A DNA stretch of 64,000 nt, taken from the NCBI GenBank assembly GCA_028554645.1, contig JAQOOI010000018.1, positions 868,001-932,000 of the forward strand. The letters are read 5' to 3'. The translations under genes were made by a program, and so were the position numbers. A model generated the notes under the pieces. That model ran no database searches. It worked only from the letters and a program-made list of their open reading frames with translations, and was not told the origin of the DNA. Of the stretch, positions 48,713-60,888 are shown one piece after another. This DNA is from Omphalotus guepiniiformis. Lineage: Eukaryota; Basidiomycota; Agaricomycetes; Agaricales; Omphalotaceae. Positions within the stretch are counted from its first letter, which is position 1; the number at the start of each line of letters is the position of its first letter.

Positions 48713-49732
48713 TTAATCCATCGCCGCAGTGTTCCGCGCATGCCCACGCGTAGCAACGCTCACCGCCCGCCGCCTTCTCATGTTCCTCGTGTCCACGTTC
48801 AGCGTCGATCCAGAACTTGTCGCTGCGGCGGAGCTTACTCGACGTCGCGGAGCAACCTTCTTGGTTCGCGCTGTCTGTACAGCGCCGGACCTTATGCTGG
48901 ATTTAGTAGGTGTGGTGGGTTTAGTCAAGGCGCTCGAGCGGTTGTTGCGCTCCCTTGAGGCAACGGCGGCTTCATAAAACCAAACGGCCTTCTCTCCGGC
49001 GTTCAAACCACTCATTGACTTTCTTCTCCCAATGCACCGCTTTTTCACCGCTCGCACATCATCATCATCGTCTTTTTTGCCCTTCGTGGTGGGTGGCACC
49101 CTGATATCGGAATATAGTCCGACCTTGCCTTTAGCACCTCCCCCTGCAGCGGTCACTGTATGGCTACGAGCGCGACCAGCCCTGCGCGGTGGGGCAACGT
49201 TCCCAAAATCTACACCCTGTTGAAGCTGCGCTGACCGGGGTTCAGCACCTTCCTTCGCATCGCGCTCCTGCTGCTTTTCCTCTTCTTCTCTCTCCGCCAA
49301 AGATTTAAACTCGCTCTGAGACTTTTCCAGAATATCCTTCACCTTCTTTCCCCAGTCTTCAACTCCGTATAACTTGTGTAACATCATTTTAAACGTGAAC
49401 CTGTAATTTTTGCTTCGCATCGGGAATTTGAGTGTAGACTCCCTGTCGGAGACGGAGTCTGCGTCGCTCGGTGGCCCACTGTGACATGCTGTAGTTGCGC
49501 GACCGCGAGAGCGCGAGAGAGAGGAAGTCCGGGAGCCAACGATATTAGCGAGGTTCTGAAATATCGGCTCCAAATCCATCGGGATGTTGAGAGTGTGGGT
49601 CTCGTTCGAATTCGCGATGGCTGGGGCAGATGACTCTCCGTTGTTGTTGGTGGCATGACGACTGCGACGAGACGCGAGCTTGTCGAACAATTCGAAGAGA
49701 TGAACGAACTCAGTCCTCTTGGTAAGAGTCAT
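48713..49732 (-). CDS. Basic nuclear protein of unknown function
   Basis: Intron-free ORF of 339 codons from the ATG at 49732; upstream codons continue in frame only to a TTG. One compact, likely folded segment (MRSKNYRFTFKMMLHKLYGV followed by EDWGKKVKDILEKSQSEF, then a Glu/Gln-rich helix) sits about residues 105-160. The C-terminal half is strongly basic with many S/T-P and Arg clusters (KKRCIGRRKSMSG, MRRRRAVSV), fitting nuclear or nucleic-acid binding. I do not recognise the family. Lack of introns is unusual among its neighbours. Confidence is moderate that it is coding because charge pattern and length are not shadow-like. Confidence 0.65.
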   Translation of the reverse strand: MTLTKRTEFVHLFELFDKLASRRSRHATNNNGESSAPAIANSNETHTLNIPMDLEPIFQNLANIVGSRTSSLSRSRGRATTACHSGPPSDADSVSDRESTLKFPMRSKNYRFTFKMMLHKLYGVEDWGKKVKDILEKSQSEFKSLAEREEEEKQQERDAKEGAEPRSAQLQQGVDFGNVAPPRRAGRARSHTVTAAGGGAKGKVGLYSDIRVPPTTKGKKDDDDDVRAVKKRCIGRRKSMSGLNAGEKAVWFYEAAVASRERNNRSSALTKPTTPTKSSIRSGAVQTARTKKVAPRRRVSSAAATSSGSTLNVDTRNMRRRRAVSVATRGHARNTAAMD

Positions 49733-50196
49733 GGTTGCTGGTTCGCAGATCGAAGTGACGAAGAGAAAGCCCGATGTCAAAACCTCAGAGGAAGGTTGGT
49801 TCGCTCACAAGTGAGGATGGTCCCAAAAGCCAACCCCCCGCTCGGTTAAATAGGTCTGGCTTTCTGGGCCTCTCAATGCTTGGGCCACCCTTGTGTCCTT
49901 AGCGGTGGCCAGTTTTTGATCAGTTTCCTATTTTGTTTTGCTATTGTCTACTTGTGTGGTCAATGGCAATCTCGAACGCTTAACAATCTATCGAACACTC
50001 TTCATTGTGGACCAGGTTGATCTCGTATAAGTTAATAGCACGGTGCAAAGATTGTGGTTACGAGTGTTCATGATCAATGTAGCAAATCGAGCCCGTGTCA
50101 GGTGTAGAATGGTCAAAGCAAAGCATATTACACAAGCAGAGTGGTCAAAAGTGACAAAGTGAAGTAGTTCAACGAATGTCCTGTGCGAGTGGTCCA
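49733..50196. other. Intergenic, upstream of the nuclear-protein gene
   Basis: 464 bases with its promoter and the 3' flank of the F-box gene. No other feature seen. Confidence 0.45.
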
Positions 50197-51465
50197 TTAC
50201 CCGTTCCTTGTTACGACGACCTGACCTGTTTCCCGGATGACCAAAAATTTCGCTTTTCCGTCCTTCACAACATTCTGTTTCCTGCTGCTAGTCCGGGGTT
50301 TCTGCAACATCCTCTTGATTTCACCAACCCCAATCGTATTATCTTGCGTCTTGGGTATATAGAAATATGTTGCCCAGCTGACTGCTTGAAGGGTATTCAC
50401 CTTCTCGGCCATGACCTTACTAGCGAGCAGTTCGTCTGCGCGGACATTATCGAAGAACTGGTTTTCGCAGGTGAAACATTCAGCAGGGCTATTGCACACC
50501 CCATCTTCAGGAAATCTATCGTCATGCAAAGCATGGTCGTATATCAAGTGTTCAGGAGAGAGAAGAATGCCGAGGTGAATTCGAGTCAAGTTTGTAAGTG
50601 GCTGTAGAGCAGAACCGAGCATATCCTGAGAAAAGTACTCAGTGAAAGCGGATTTCCTGGAGATCTGGAACACTCACAGCAAGATGCTCGGCATCCCTGA
50701 ATCTTTCCGGGATCGGAGAGTGAAGGCAGGTTTCTAAAAGATCGTCGAAGCAATACCAGCAAGGGCATTTCTCCTGCTCCACGTCAAGACGTTCAATAAC
50801 ACTAAGAGTAAGAGAAATCAAGCAAGGGAAAGATCTCGCGATCTGTTTCAGCATGGAGACATCGATTCGAGGTAGCGAATTCAAAATTAGGACCGTCAGC
50901 TTGTGGGAAGCCAGGTTGGAGCATAGCGATTCCAAGCAGGAGTGTTGAGTAGATAAGCCTTCGGTCTCGAAAGTCAAACCGAGCGTTTGAATATTAGTTA
51001 AGGATTGAAGTTTGAGGGGGTCTCGAGTTAGAATTCTTGTAGATGTCACAATTGTTCTAGTAAAGCGGTAAGCTTTCGCTTTGAAGGGAGCGCATATACC
51101 GACTTGATGAGCATGAAACCACCGTATCCCTCGGTCCTGGACTCCTGCTTCGTGATCATCCTGTATAGGCCATTCCAATGCGATATACTGATCAGGCTTA
51201 GAACGCGCAAGAAGTTTCGGAGTGCTATTTGTCGAAAGCTGACTGATGCTTGAGAGAAGGCGGAGATGGAAGAAAGGCGAGCTCTAGGAGATACAGGTGA
51301 TATTTCCGAAAGCAAAAATTTGATAATGAGATCCAGGATTTCTGTAGGTAGCTGAGCTGCACGACGAAGATTGTTTCCATTACTAGTGGCTGTAACGATT
51401 AAATACGGGTGATGCGTCCGATTCCTAGATTTGCTGCTAGTTCGAGAGAGAGCCCTTAACAACAT
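50197..51465 (-). CDS. F-box protein
   Basis: Substrate receptor type for SCF ubiquitin ligases. An F-box lies near the N-terminus (AAQLPTEILDLIIKFLLSEI, with SISAFSQASVSFRQIALRNF completing the motif). The central part has leucine-rich, repeat-like segments (LQSLTNIQTLGLTFETEGL, KLTVLILNSLPRIDVSML) and a CPCWYC motif. The C-terminal part (LTNLTRIHLGILLSPEHLI, VSWATYFYIPKT) is of the type seen in large Agaricomycete F-box families. The frame is kept by a 44-base intron with donor near 51130 and a TCAAAG acceptor. A second intron lies near 50665 after DAEHLA. Start at 51465 is provisional; a later ATG is not available before the F-box. Substrate unknown. Confidence 0.7.
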
Positions 51466-51867
51466 CGCATTGGGAGATGATACACGCAGGAAGTGTATTC
51501 AAGCTGCAGACTCTTGCCGGTGTACGAATGGACGAGCTAGGAATGGAAGCAGTGGGGTCGAGGTCGGAAGTACAGTGAGAACGCGGTCACGAGCACTTCC
51601 AGACCGCGCCTCGCGTCGCGCGACTCCACTCACACTCCTTAGTGTACACATTTCCGACGTATCGTAGGTCTATACTTCGAAGAACTCAGCTTTGATGTCG
51701 CATAAGTGGACGGCAGTGAACTCAAAGTGCATGCACAGCTTCTGTATTTCACTGTCCAAGTAGCATACTCAGGCTTCCGAAAGACATCAGTGACAGCAGT
51801 CGAAAAAAACTGTATTTGTACATCAACGACCCGAGTGCAAAATTCCTCCCCCGCCTTTGGAGAAAAC
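51466..51867. other. Intergenic, F-box 5' / GH12 3' flank
   Basis: About 400 bases with no supported feature; a GH12 read-through ORF continues here only if the last intron is ignored. Confidence 0.45.
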
Positions 51868-53214
51868 TTAGTTGATAGAGATCGAATAAGAATTGGTAGT
51901 AAGTGTTGCACTGCCTGAGTGTCAGGAAGTTCATATCAGTAGTAGAAACTGCAAGCAACCGAAATGACGAACCAACAAAAGGCTCAGTTCCCGCTTGCGC
52001 CTGGACGAGGAATTGAGAAGAAGGCACGCCATGGTTCGCGGAGAGGAACGCTGTGAGAGTGTCAGAATCAGCGATTTATTCATATAGGATCCTTTACTAA
52101 CTGAAGAACGGCTTGAGATCCTGGTTGAAATTCGTAATCTCGCTTGGTGCGACGAACGAGAACACAGTCCAAGTCGAGACGGTGCCCTGGAAAAGTTTCC
52201 AAGTGACACCGTTGACCCTAGTACAAAATATCTTATAAGAGTCAGGAAGAAAATCTTTGAAGGGGTTATACGAACGATGCAGTTCCGATTTGGGATCCAG
52301 CAGGCCCAGCACTGTTGCAGTAGCCATCAGTGAAGTTGCTTTACTCAAAGACAAGGAAATGGAACCATACCCTCCCCTAGCACTCAGCCAGACCATACTG
52401 CGGTACAGCAATGAGACAATAGGCGCTTTCTTGATAGCTATGACACGTACATCTCGAAGGTAGATGTCGAAGAAGCACCCGACGACGAGGCTACGTTTGA
52501 TAGCCACAAATCGTACGAGACATCAGCGACAAGATCGGAGGATGCCGAGCTGTAAGTCCACGACCACGCAGTCGGTATTGAGGAGATTGAACTCAAAGAT
52601 TTTCCGAGGCCGACTCTTAGGTCAAGATTGGCGTCTGGGAAGAGTGCAGTCAGGATGGCGCTGTATTTTGGGAATAGGAGATACACGAACAGCTCTTTAC
52701 ATTGGATGGACCACCTACAGTTGCCAATCAAGTCATGAGCACGAGGTGGGCGATGATAACGGTGAACATCGGTACGAACCAGCCCAAGTGTAGGTGGTAT
52801 GCCAAGTAATGCTGTCACCATTTGTTGCTGTCACCTGAGAGCTTTGAGAGCCTAGCCACAATATTTGAGATTAGTCGTAAGACAGCAGTTTAGGAGCACA
52901 TACCACTAGTTGCTGCTGACTCGCCCCAGAGGTTGTTCTCTAGGATGAAACGTCTAATGCACGGTCAGACTACTGGGATGTCAAAGAGGGTAGAGCATAG
53001 TACCCTCCGTCCTATCGAATACTTCAAGTCAGCTCGAGTCCAGACAAAGTAAAGTGATACCCACCTCAGACTCGGAGGCAAATTGGGCCGTCAGAACAGC
53101 CCCTCGCTTCGCCAGGGAACTCGTCCCGACAGCGGCTTCGAGGACAGGAGTTGCAATTACAGCTTCAGCGACCGAGAAAATCAGCAGGAACTTCAAGAAT
53201 CTCTGCGTCAACAT
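51868..53214 (-). CDS. Secreted glycoside hydrolase family 12 endoglucanase / xyloglucanase
   Basis: Eleven exons join to 263 residues with every junction GT-AG and in frame: 53214..53065, 53011..53004 (8 bases), 52953..52904, 52851..52780, 52716..52693, 52634..52451, 52397..52371, 52311..52276, 52217..52102, 52050..51973, 51914..51868. A signal peptide (MLTQRFLKFLLIFSVAEAVI) and a KR processing site come first. GH12 landmarks follow in order: RFILENNLWGESAATSG, WTYSSASSDLVADVSYDLWL, FEIMVWLSARGGAGPAGS (Glu nucleophile), WKLFQGTVSTWTVFSFVAPS, and QAQAGTEPFVGSATLTTNSY (Glu acid/base). GH12 enzymes cleave beta-1,4-glucan or xyloglucan outside the cell. Both catalytic Glu are present, so the enzyme should be active. 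Substrate preference cannot be read from these motifs. Confidence 0.92.
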
Positions 53215-54503
53215 ATCGATATTCAGGAGTGCTGCTATCAACACTCACAGAGGGGAAAATTCCAAGCCCAGTGAATATATATGGGCGCCGAGACGTAAGC
53301 AACCAACGATATTCGAAGACAACCGAGCGGACCGAGGTCTCTTGGACGTGCATGATCACTAGACACGAGTCCCATCAGCTGAACATTTTACAGTGAAATA
53401 GACTACGGGAAGAATCAAGCCATGCTTCGGAGCACGAGTACGAGCAGGAATATCTTACCTATGCTGGACAGGATCATATTGATAATGGGATTTTTATCTC
53501 CGTTTCGAAGACACGACCAAATTAATTTCCATTTAGGCTACAGTTCCATGAGGATTCTTGCGGCTTTCTTGTGATTCCCTGAGAGAATCTCTGGGCGAAG
53601 GCTTCAGACGACCAAGCACGTCGAACTTGCGCCATTGTCCCCATTAAACCGCCAACATTGAACGTTAGAACAACAGGATACATTGGCACTAGCATTCAAA
53701 CCCGTCCTAATAGCGCACAGGGAAAGTCGGAAAACTTTCAAGCATGTCAGAAAGGGCACCACCCGATGACGATTTGATGAATCTAAGCGTACCACATTCA
53801 GAAGTGATCCTTCATGCAGTCAGAGAATGTATACCTGAGCACATTACGACCTGAACCCTCCTGAACCCTTTATCATAGGCCTGCAGAGAAATCAGAGTAT
53901 TGGGACTTCGGATCAGATGCTCCTCAAGTCCGCATGCTAAGATAGCGCAGGAGCCAGTGATTTCCAAGCTGTAGAGGCCCACAGCTCAGTTATCCGCGGT
54001 ATTGCCTCGCAACCAGTCCGAGTCTAGCAAAACACAAAACTGCCCCTCAGTTTATTCAAGCAGCTCGAGAAGATAGTCGTTCTTGCTAATTTTCTTATGC
54101 TCTCCTGGAGAATGATATGCTGGAGCTAGGATTGTTCAACTCTGAGCGGAGAGTAATAAGGCGGGAAGTTGGAAGGCTTCAAGGAACGTTGGGGGACCAT
54201 ATTGACAATCGAACCGGCGGCCCGGAAGGCTGTCGATCCCAATTTGTATTTGGTCCTTCGGACTCCTTCCTTATCCTACTTATTTAGACAGTCTCAGTTC
54301 ATGCACTCTGAACTCTGCATGTCTCAATTCGCGCAACTGAAAAGACTCCCTAGTTCTTTGAATACGAACCTTTTTCTATCATCAAATAAACACGAACGGA
54401 CCCAGAAAGTAATATCAATCAAACGATGAACGATTTCAAGTGCTTCGGCCGCTGAATTGACGACTCCAATTTCTTACCTTCATTCTTTCCTGTCCCGCCA
54501 TCT
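53215..54503. other. Intergenic, GH12 upstream region
   Basis: 1.3 kb between the divergent GH12 gene and the FunK1-like locus. It contains the GH12 promoter; short ORFs only. Confidence 0.45.
53275..53281 (-). promoter_or_regulatory. TATA box of the GH12 gene
   Basis: TATATAT about 61 bases upstream of the GH12 start codon, in a good position for a core promoter of a strongly regulated secreted enzyme. Confidence 0.5.
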
Positions 54504-56332
54504 ATGCCAAACCATCTCCTGGAAGATTTGAGCGAAGGACTGTCTCCGATATACGACAAGGCGAAGAAAGAATGGACCGATCTGCCAGACTTTGGTAATC
54601 CATCCATGCTGGAGAATGAATTATACGACCCGCTTTGTCGTTTGTTCATTACATTTGCAGCAGCTAGCCTGGTGTACAAGAAGGCTAGACAATGGCCAAT
54701 TCCTGAGTTCCGGATGAAGGTGGAGAAGAAAAGAGATGAAATTCAGACCACTGGCTCAACATTCACGCCAAATCCCCCGGTTCTGGCAATGAGGACGCGC
54801 CTTTTCGCCCTGACATCGTCTTTGGGGCTTTTCAAAAAGATTTGTTTGAGACTATCAAGAGTTTGCAGGCGCTTGAAGTCCAGCTTGACGAAGTCGAAGT
54901 GGACCTCAAATACTTGCGATATACGAAGAATGCGACGCACAGTGCTGTGACGGACACAAGTCCCGTGGATGTCAAGTTGGCTGAGCAAAAGAATCTGAAA
55001 TTCAAGATAGAGGAATGTGTGAGTTCTTATTGCGTGCGCCTCCCATTTTAGCTCATTCATGCTTGATCAGAAAACACAGATGATAGAAGTTCTCTGGCTA
55101 CAGATTCATGCAATTTGTGAGGTCAGCCTGTAGTACCGAGTCTTCTGGGATAGCATCGTTTGACTATGTGACTATATGAGGCAATTCTTTCGAGAGCAGA
55201 TAGACCGAAGATTCATACTTGGTTTTGTCGTTTGCGCAACAAATTTTCAGGTTTGGGGATGTGACCAAAGCAGCGCTTTCGGTATGAAACGCATAGTTTG
55301 CATAAATGAGGTGAGTTTTTTCTCATGTTCGGTGGTTATGTTTCTGCAATGGCTACATAAGGATCCCGAGGATTTTATTCGCATCATTGGAGGCTTCGCC
55401 ATACTCGCCCCACCTCAGCTAGGCTGGGACCCGACTATGATGGTCTACCAAGGCTCAGCACTCCCAGCAATAGAGTCTTACAAAAGAAGTCGTAGCCAGA
55501 TGAACCGCAACCGCTATTGCATCCCGTGGCAAATCGAGGTTGACGGTAGACAATTCATCACCGTCAAAGCCCTTAGGCTCATTACTGCGGATTGTATTGC
55601 CGGGAGAGCTTCTAGTTTGGGAGGCAGTGAGCCTGGACGATATTGGTAACGCGAACAAAAAGGTAAAACGGAATCTATATAACAAGCTCATCCAACATGT
55701 CTATCTGTAGATCTATGCTCTAAAGCAACAGTGGCTACCAATTAAAGCCGACTCTGACTACGCCGAATCTGAGGCAGACAAATATGGCAAGGTCCCGACA
55801 AACTTGGATACGCGGAAATACGTGGGACAGATTGCCCACTCTGGCTGGGTAAAGGTCGATGGGAAAATTGACAACACCTTGAAGAGAATCCGGCACGGTG
55901 TGGAATGTCAGGAGCTTCCAGGTTTAGAGTACCCACGTCAAGAAGAGCCCGTGTCCAGAAATGAGGAGGAAGATCTTGCCACTTTATATGTAAAACAGGC
56001 GGACCCGTGAAACGAAGGAGGTGGACCAGCGTAAAGCCGAATTGCGTCGTATTCGTACCGCTTTTACCCCTAGTGGCGAGTGGCAGCTCGAAGACAGCTC
56101 GAAGAATGAAACTATCGAAGGCTCTGCAGTGGTTGAGGGGGGAATGGATGCAAACCTTGAAGAGGCGACGTTCATTCACGACCAAGTCTTCGGAGACCTT
56201 GCAAGTCAGGGACCGGCTTCTTGTCTACGTATGGATGGGTACTTGTCAATGCACACCTTTTTAGAAAGCCTGGGTAGAAGATCTGGACTTTCAGATGCTG
56301 GTGAGCCCTCTATGAAGAAACGCAAAGTTTAG
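54504..56332 (+). pseudogene. FunK1-type fungal protein kinase, truncated and frame-shifted
   Basis: The N-terminal region resembles fungal FunK1-like kinases: ENELYDPLCRLF, then DAPFRPDIVFGAF, REQIDRRFILGFVVCATNFQ, IGGFAILAPPQLGWDPTM and the lobe start EVDGRQFITVKALRLITADC. Three frame changes break it: at a CCCCC run near 54777, where the downstream DAPFRPDIV part lies in another frame; near 55610, where the expected LVWEAVSLDDIGN part shifts; and near 56000, where an in-frame TGA follows YVKQADP. The catalytic HRD and DFG part expected afterwards is absent; the last ORF ends in MKKRKV. No intron with canonical sites repairs these shifts. The parsimonious reading is a decayed gene copy; assembly errors could explain single shifts but not the missing kinase domain. 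Confidence 0.6.
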
Positions 56333-56794
56333 CGTCATGAGGTGACTACTGCTTGACAATTCGAGGACTCAATGATCGGGTATGTATACTCCTCAGTCTT
56401 CCTTCCCCTCTTCCCCAGCTCTTCCCTGCCCACACGTTTTGCTGTCGCTTTACTCTTGTCGGACCTTCTGTACCACATTATATTTGTATAAATGTTCGTT
56501 CACCTTAGCGCCCGCTGACGCGGTACATCTGGATAGAATATACGTGATAATGGGATTGCCATCTCCGTAGAAATTCGAGATGATTTCCAGCTGCTACAGG
56601 TTGTTGCGGCTTTACATCCAGTTGCGAAGTTGCAAACCACGCCACTGCTATTCTTGGTAAGCGCCCGTGATATTGACGATCACGTGCATGTGGCGCTTGC
56701 GCGTTTACCCGCGACGCTCGTGAAGGGGCATATATTGGTCCGTGACCACCACCCTGGGCCTTCAGACAGCAAATGCTGCCCCATACGAGGACAC
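56333..56794. other. Intergenic, FunK1 relic to RTC4
   Basis: 462 bases; includes the RTC4 promoter. An in-frame ORF extension to 56630 exists but the ATG at 56795 gives the conventional start. Confidence 0.4.
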
Positions 56795-59700
56795 ATGGAA
56801 GGGATATATAACAGGATGAATCGAACGGGATCTACTCTCGACTCTGAATCTTCATTGCGGCTCTCTTCTAAACCTCGATCCAAAGGCAAGCTGGTAGACG
56901 ATATCGGAACGTCTGGGTTCACCTCTAAAGCTACGAGAGGCAAGTCCACCTCCATCTCATTGTCAGACACGGAGAAAAAGCGCGTCGGGCGCGATCATTT
57001 ATCGCTTGGAGTACCGCATATCTCGGACGAGGACGGGGAGAAGGAGGAGTCGGATGACGAGATAGATCTTTTGTCCAGTCCTAGGAGAGGCTCAGACGAT
57101 GATGTGAATCCCATATCACGACCGGAAAAGGTGGTTTTCAACGGGGTAGAGCACGCATATCATCCTAACTACAAGCCGAACAACGCCTTGAAAAATCTCA
57201 AGTTCAAGAAGAATAAAGACAAAGCCGGAGTATCTAGTCCTTCGAAGCAGAAGTCTAGCAGCTCAATCACAAAGCCCCAATCATCTTCGACCTGCGCTTA
57301 CGATTCCAAGACCCAGAACATGTCTTCTTCTGCACCCTCTTTCCCTCCAGCCTCTGAACCCCCGCCTAGACCCGTTCGTCCTTCTGCGTCTCAACTTCGC
57401 GTAGCATCCAATCTCCCATCATCCCAATCAGATAGCAAACTTTATGATTCTTCCTCTAAAAGAAAAACCTACGCGAAAACTATCCAGCGGCATGGTTCGA
57501 AGACGAATCCTGTACGAATAGACAGTGAATCGTCTACAGACGAGCGTCGCTCAACTGCTCGGACCCGTGGCTCGAAAATTATTCCTATGCGATCATCCGC
57601 AGACGAGCGGCGCGCGACTATCCAGAAGCGTGGCTCAAAGCGAAATCCTTCAGTAGTGGACGAATCATCTGCAGATGAGCGCCGCCCTTCAGCATCGACT
57701 TCTCGAAAGCCTCGTAAACAAGCTTCTTTCCCTTCACTCTCTCCACTTCATGACGACCAGAAAGGAAAGCAGAAAGAGAAACCCTTTGTTCCTGCAGCTT
57801 TCCCCATGTCTCCCCCAACTAAAGCTCACGTCGACCTGCACCCAGACACGTCTCCGCTCACTCCTACGGAAGAGGGGAACACGAAGAGGTCGGACTCTTA
57901 TTCTACATTTCCTAACATGTCGCCACTGTTTTCCCCCACGCCAAGACCAGTGAAAGCGGCTTCGACTTTTCCTGTTTCGCCTCTACATTCTCTCACACCC
58001 ATAAAGACCACACTGGGCTCTATGCGAGCTAACGGGAAGGGTGTAGCAAATGAAAAACCGAAAGAGAGCGATCCACTGCATTGGAATGACAGTGATTCTG
58101 ATATCGAGGAAGTCACAGAAACCAAGCAGAAGATGCGCCCCTTCTCCATGAAAACAGCGGTTACGAATAGTCCAGAAGATTTCTCGAGCGCATCGTCTTC
58201 TCGAAAGCGATCACCCATCTCACCCGCTCCTGGTGGTCATAAACGAAAAAAGTCTAGAGTAGATGATCTGTACGTCTACCTGTTGAAGCCGTACGGTTAC
58301 TATTTCATTCAATATCTTGTAGACCCCCTCTCTCTTCCTCCCTCCCTAAGGAAGAAGACGGAGATGATGATGACTGTAAGTCTCTAAAATTGAATTGCCC
58401 TATTGTGCGACTCATACTCAGTCCAATCGTCTAGTCTTTTACAATCCCTCTGTAGACGCAAAAACGCTGTGCCCATACTGCGATGAGCCTCTTCCGAAAT
58501 CTCCTACACCTCTACTTCGCCAACTCCTTGCCACCACAGCTACAAAATCCAAACGTGCACCGCGACCCACAAATCCTATGGGTCGAAGGGCTCCTGTGGG
58601 CGTCTTTATCTCGGTATGCCAACGACACCGCTTTGAAAGCAAGATTCTTCCCGAGGCAGAAGAGAAAGGCTGGCCAAAGTCTATCGAATGGGATAAACTC
58701 GAAGGACGCATCCTCAAGATGAGAAATGATTTGAAGGCGCTAATTGAAGATTCCGAGATTGCTGGGGAAGATGAGAGTGATGACGAGAACGACGACTGGC
58801 ATATAGGCAGGTCGAAGCCGAAGGGGAAGCGTGCAAGGGACATATGCATATCCTGGGAGGAAGTAGTGAAGGAAGTCAGAGAGAAAGGGTCAAAAGCTGC
58901 CGCGGATGTCAAAAATCAGTTTTCGAACTTTGAAAAGACTCAGCCTGGATAGTAAGTTCCGGGACTTCTCTACCGGAAATTCTTTGTCCTTAACGTTCTT
59001 CTGTCACTTTCTATCCAGCTATGGCGAACTTGGCTCTATTATCATTCACCAATCGCTATATGAACTTTTTCCTCCGACGTCCATTGATCCGGTCTCGGTG
59101 GCGCCTCTTAGCCCCAAGGAATTCATAGAACGAGTGCTAGTTCCAGAGGCTGCCGTACGCCTCATTATGGAGGATAGATCATTATTCGGCCGCTCAGGTA
59201 TCCGTGAGGCCCTTCAGGTTCTCAGAGAAAGCTCAAGTTACGGTGTCGCCATGTTTCCAGAAGACACTAGCGAGCTAGGGGAATTGGACGGTGATCAGAA
59301 AGGGCGGGGTAAACGGAAAGCCGGTGGAAGGACGAACGATCTCAGCGTCGCTGATACAATGGTGCGGGAGAAGGCCCGAAAGAGGCGACAAGAACTTGAG
59401 GAGGAAGAGAAACTTGAGGAGCTCTTGCTAGGGCAGAATTCAAGGTCCAAACTACCTACTGACTCCATCTCAAGGCCGAAGAGAAAGGGGAGACGAGGCG
59501 AGAAGGCACCAATATCAAATTCGAACGGGGATGAACAGACTCTCCTCGCCTCCGAGAGACCAAGACCGAAACCGAAACCCAAAGCTATCAGCAAGTCGGC
59601 CAGTACGAATGATATCGACGACACAGAAATGTTGCAGGACGGACAGTATGGCCTCGACCTCGCTGAGTTAGGCCTCGTGGACGATCATCTGAGCTTAGGC

Positions 59701-60333
59701 AGTATGGCAGAATTGGATGCCATGATGGATGAATACAGCAGCAAGGATACCCTTCTTACTTCTTCAGTCACCGCACCTCTTCTCTCGACTTCTACTCAGA
59801 ACGATCGTGCATCGAGAGCTGAACCGGATTCAGACGCTGCTATGAATATTTTTTCCGACTCTGATGCAGAGAGTATATCCTCAATTGCTTCCAACGTCCG
59901 GAGTCGACGTAGAGGCAAAGTCAAGAAGTCTGTCGTCGAAGTTGACAAGCGGTCACCTGGGGTTGAAATCGTTGAGTCTCGGTCAAAATCTGGACTTTTT
60001 GACGGCGATGCTACACCTAAGCCCGCGAACACTAACAAGGCTTCCTCGTCTTCATTGCGGAATTCCGACGAGTCCCTGGCGCCTCTCGAGCAGGCCAGAA
60101 GGAGGGTGCGGTAAGTGGCAAAAATGGCATGTTCCGACCGTTCTTCTGACGAGATTTCTATAGGCAGCAGCAAGCTGATGATAACAAGAAGAGCACGACT
60201 ACTACTACGAATGGGAAAGCTGGGGAAAAGTTGAGCGGTAGACAAAGCAAGTTTGGACTACAGAAGGCGACATCTATGTGTTCCACTACTAGTGATGCCG
60301 ATTGGTTGCTTAATGAGGAGTTCGATGCTTAAT
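56795..60333 (+). CDS. RTC4: RTC4-domain protein (restriction of telomere capping 4-like)
   Basis: Five exons or so give roughly 1,090 residues. The N-terminal half is disordered, Ser/Pro/Lys-rich and contains HAYHPNYKPNNALKNLKFKK and three imperfect repeats with [ST]DERR and RGSK (57470-57710). An intron with donor after KRKKSR leads to an acidic piece and then the RTC4-like domain. Its parts are RLVFYNPSVDAKTLCPYCDE, FISVCQRHRFESKILPEAEE, the segment YGELGSIIIHQSLYELFPPT and RVLVPEAAVRLIMEDRSL. The C-terminus is charged with NLS-like KRKAGGR and ends in LLNEEFDA. Yeast Rtc4 was named in a telomere-capping suppressor screen; its biochemical role is not known to me. The basidiomycete form is much longer because of the disordered flanks. 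Confidence 0.8.
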
Positions 60334-60888
60334 TGCGGAGTGGGGACGAAAGTCTGCTCGATTTAATTTATCCTTCGTGTAATGCTAACTGTACATGTGC
60401 ATTCTTACATATAATCTCTAGTGTTACATTGCTGTTCGAACGATGTTTCCATTAAACAAATTGTTCTATATTTGTCAGAGCTATCTATCCATGGAGGGTA
60501 GATAGACGGGTGGATGTAAATAAAATGTCCCCATCAAAATCAAGATATGTAGAAGTACTGAGGATACGTAGGAGTACCGAGAGCGTATGACTTGTGTGTA
60601 GATTATTTAATTTACACTACGATACAAAATTTGCAGACTAAAGTACAAGAAAATGCATGACAACGACAGAGGAGAAAGCATGATAGGAGAAAAAGACTAC
60701 AAGACAGCCACATGATCAAAACTACAATGTTTGCTAGAAGGTATTGTGGTGGTGATGACGGCTAGGGAGTGAGAAATTCGAAAACAGGAGTTTGTGTTTG
60801 TCCACACGAGTAAACTGACCCAACATGCAAAAAAAGAAAAAAAAAACCCCAGATGAGGGAGATCCTAAGACGTGTATATGATCTTTTT
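60334..60888. other. Convergent intergenic, RTC4 / WC-1
   Basis: 555 bases between the 3' ends of two convergent genes. AT-rich, with an A-rich run near 60837; no gene supported. Confidence 0.45.

Noticed and set aside
51749..52027. Extended C-terminus for GH12 by reading on past GTEPFVG
   Set aside because: Splicing the last intron (51972..51915) gives the standard family end SATLTTNSYSISIN and a stop; the extension is intron and flank.
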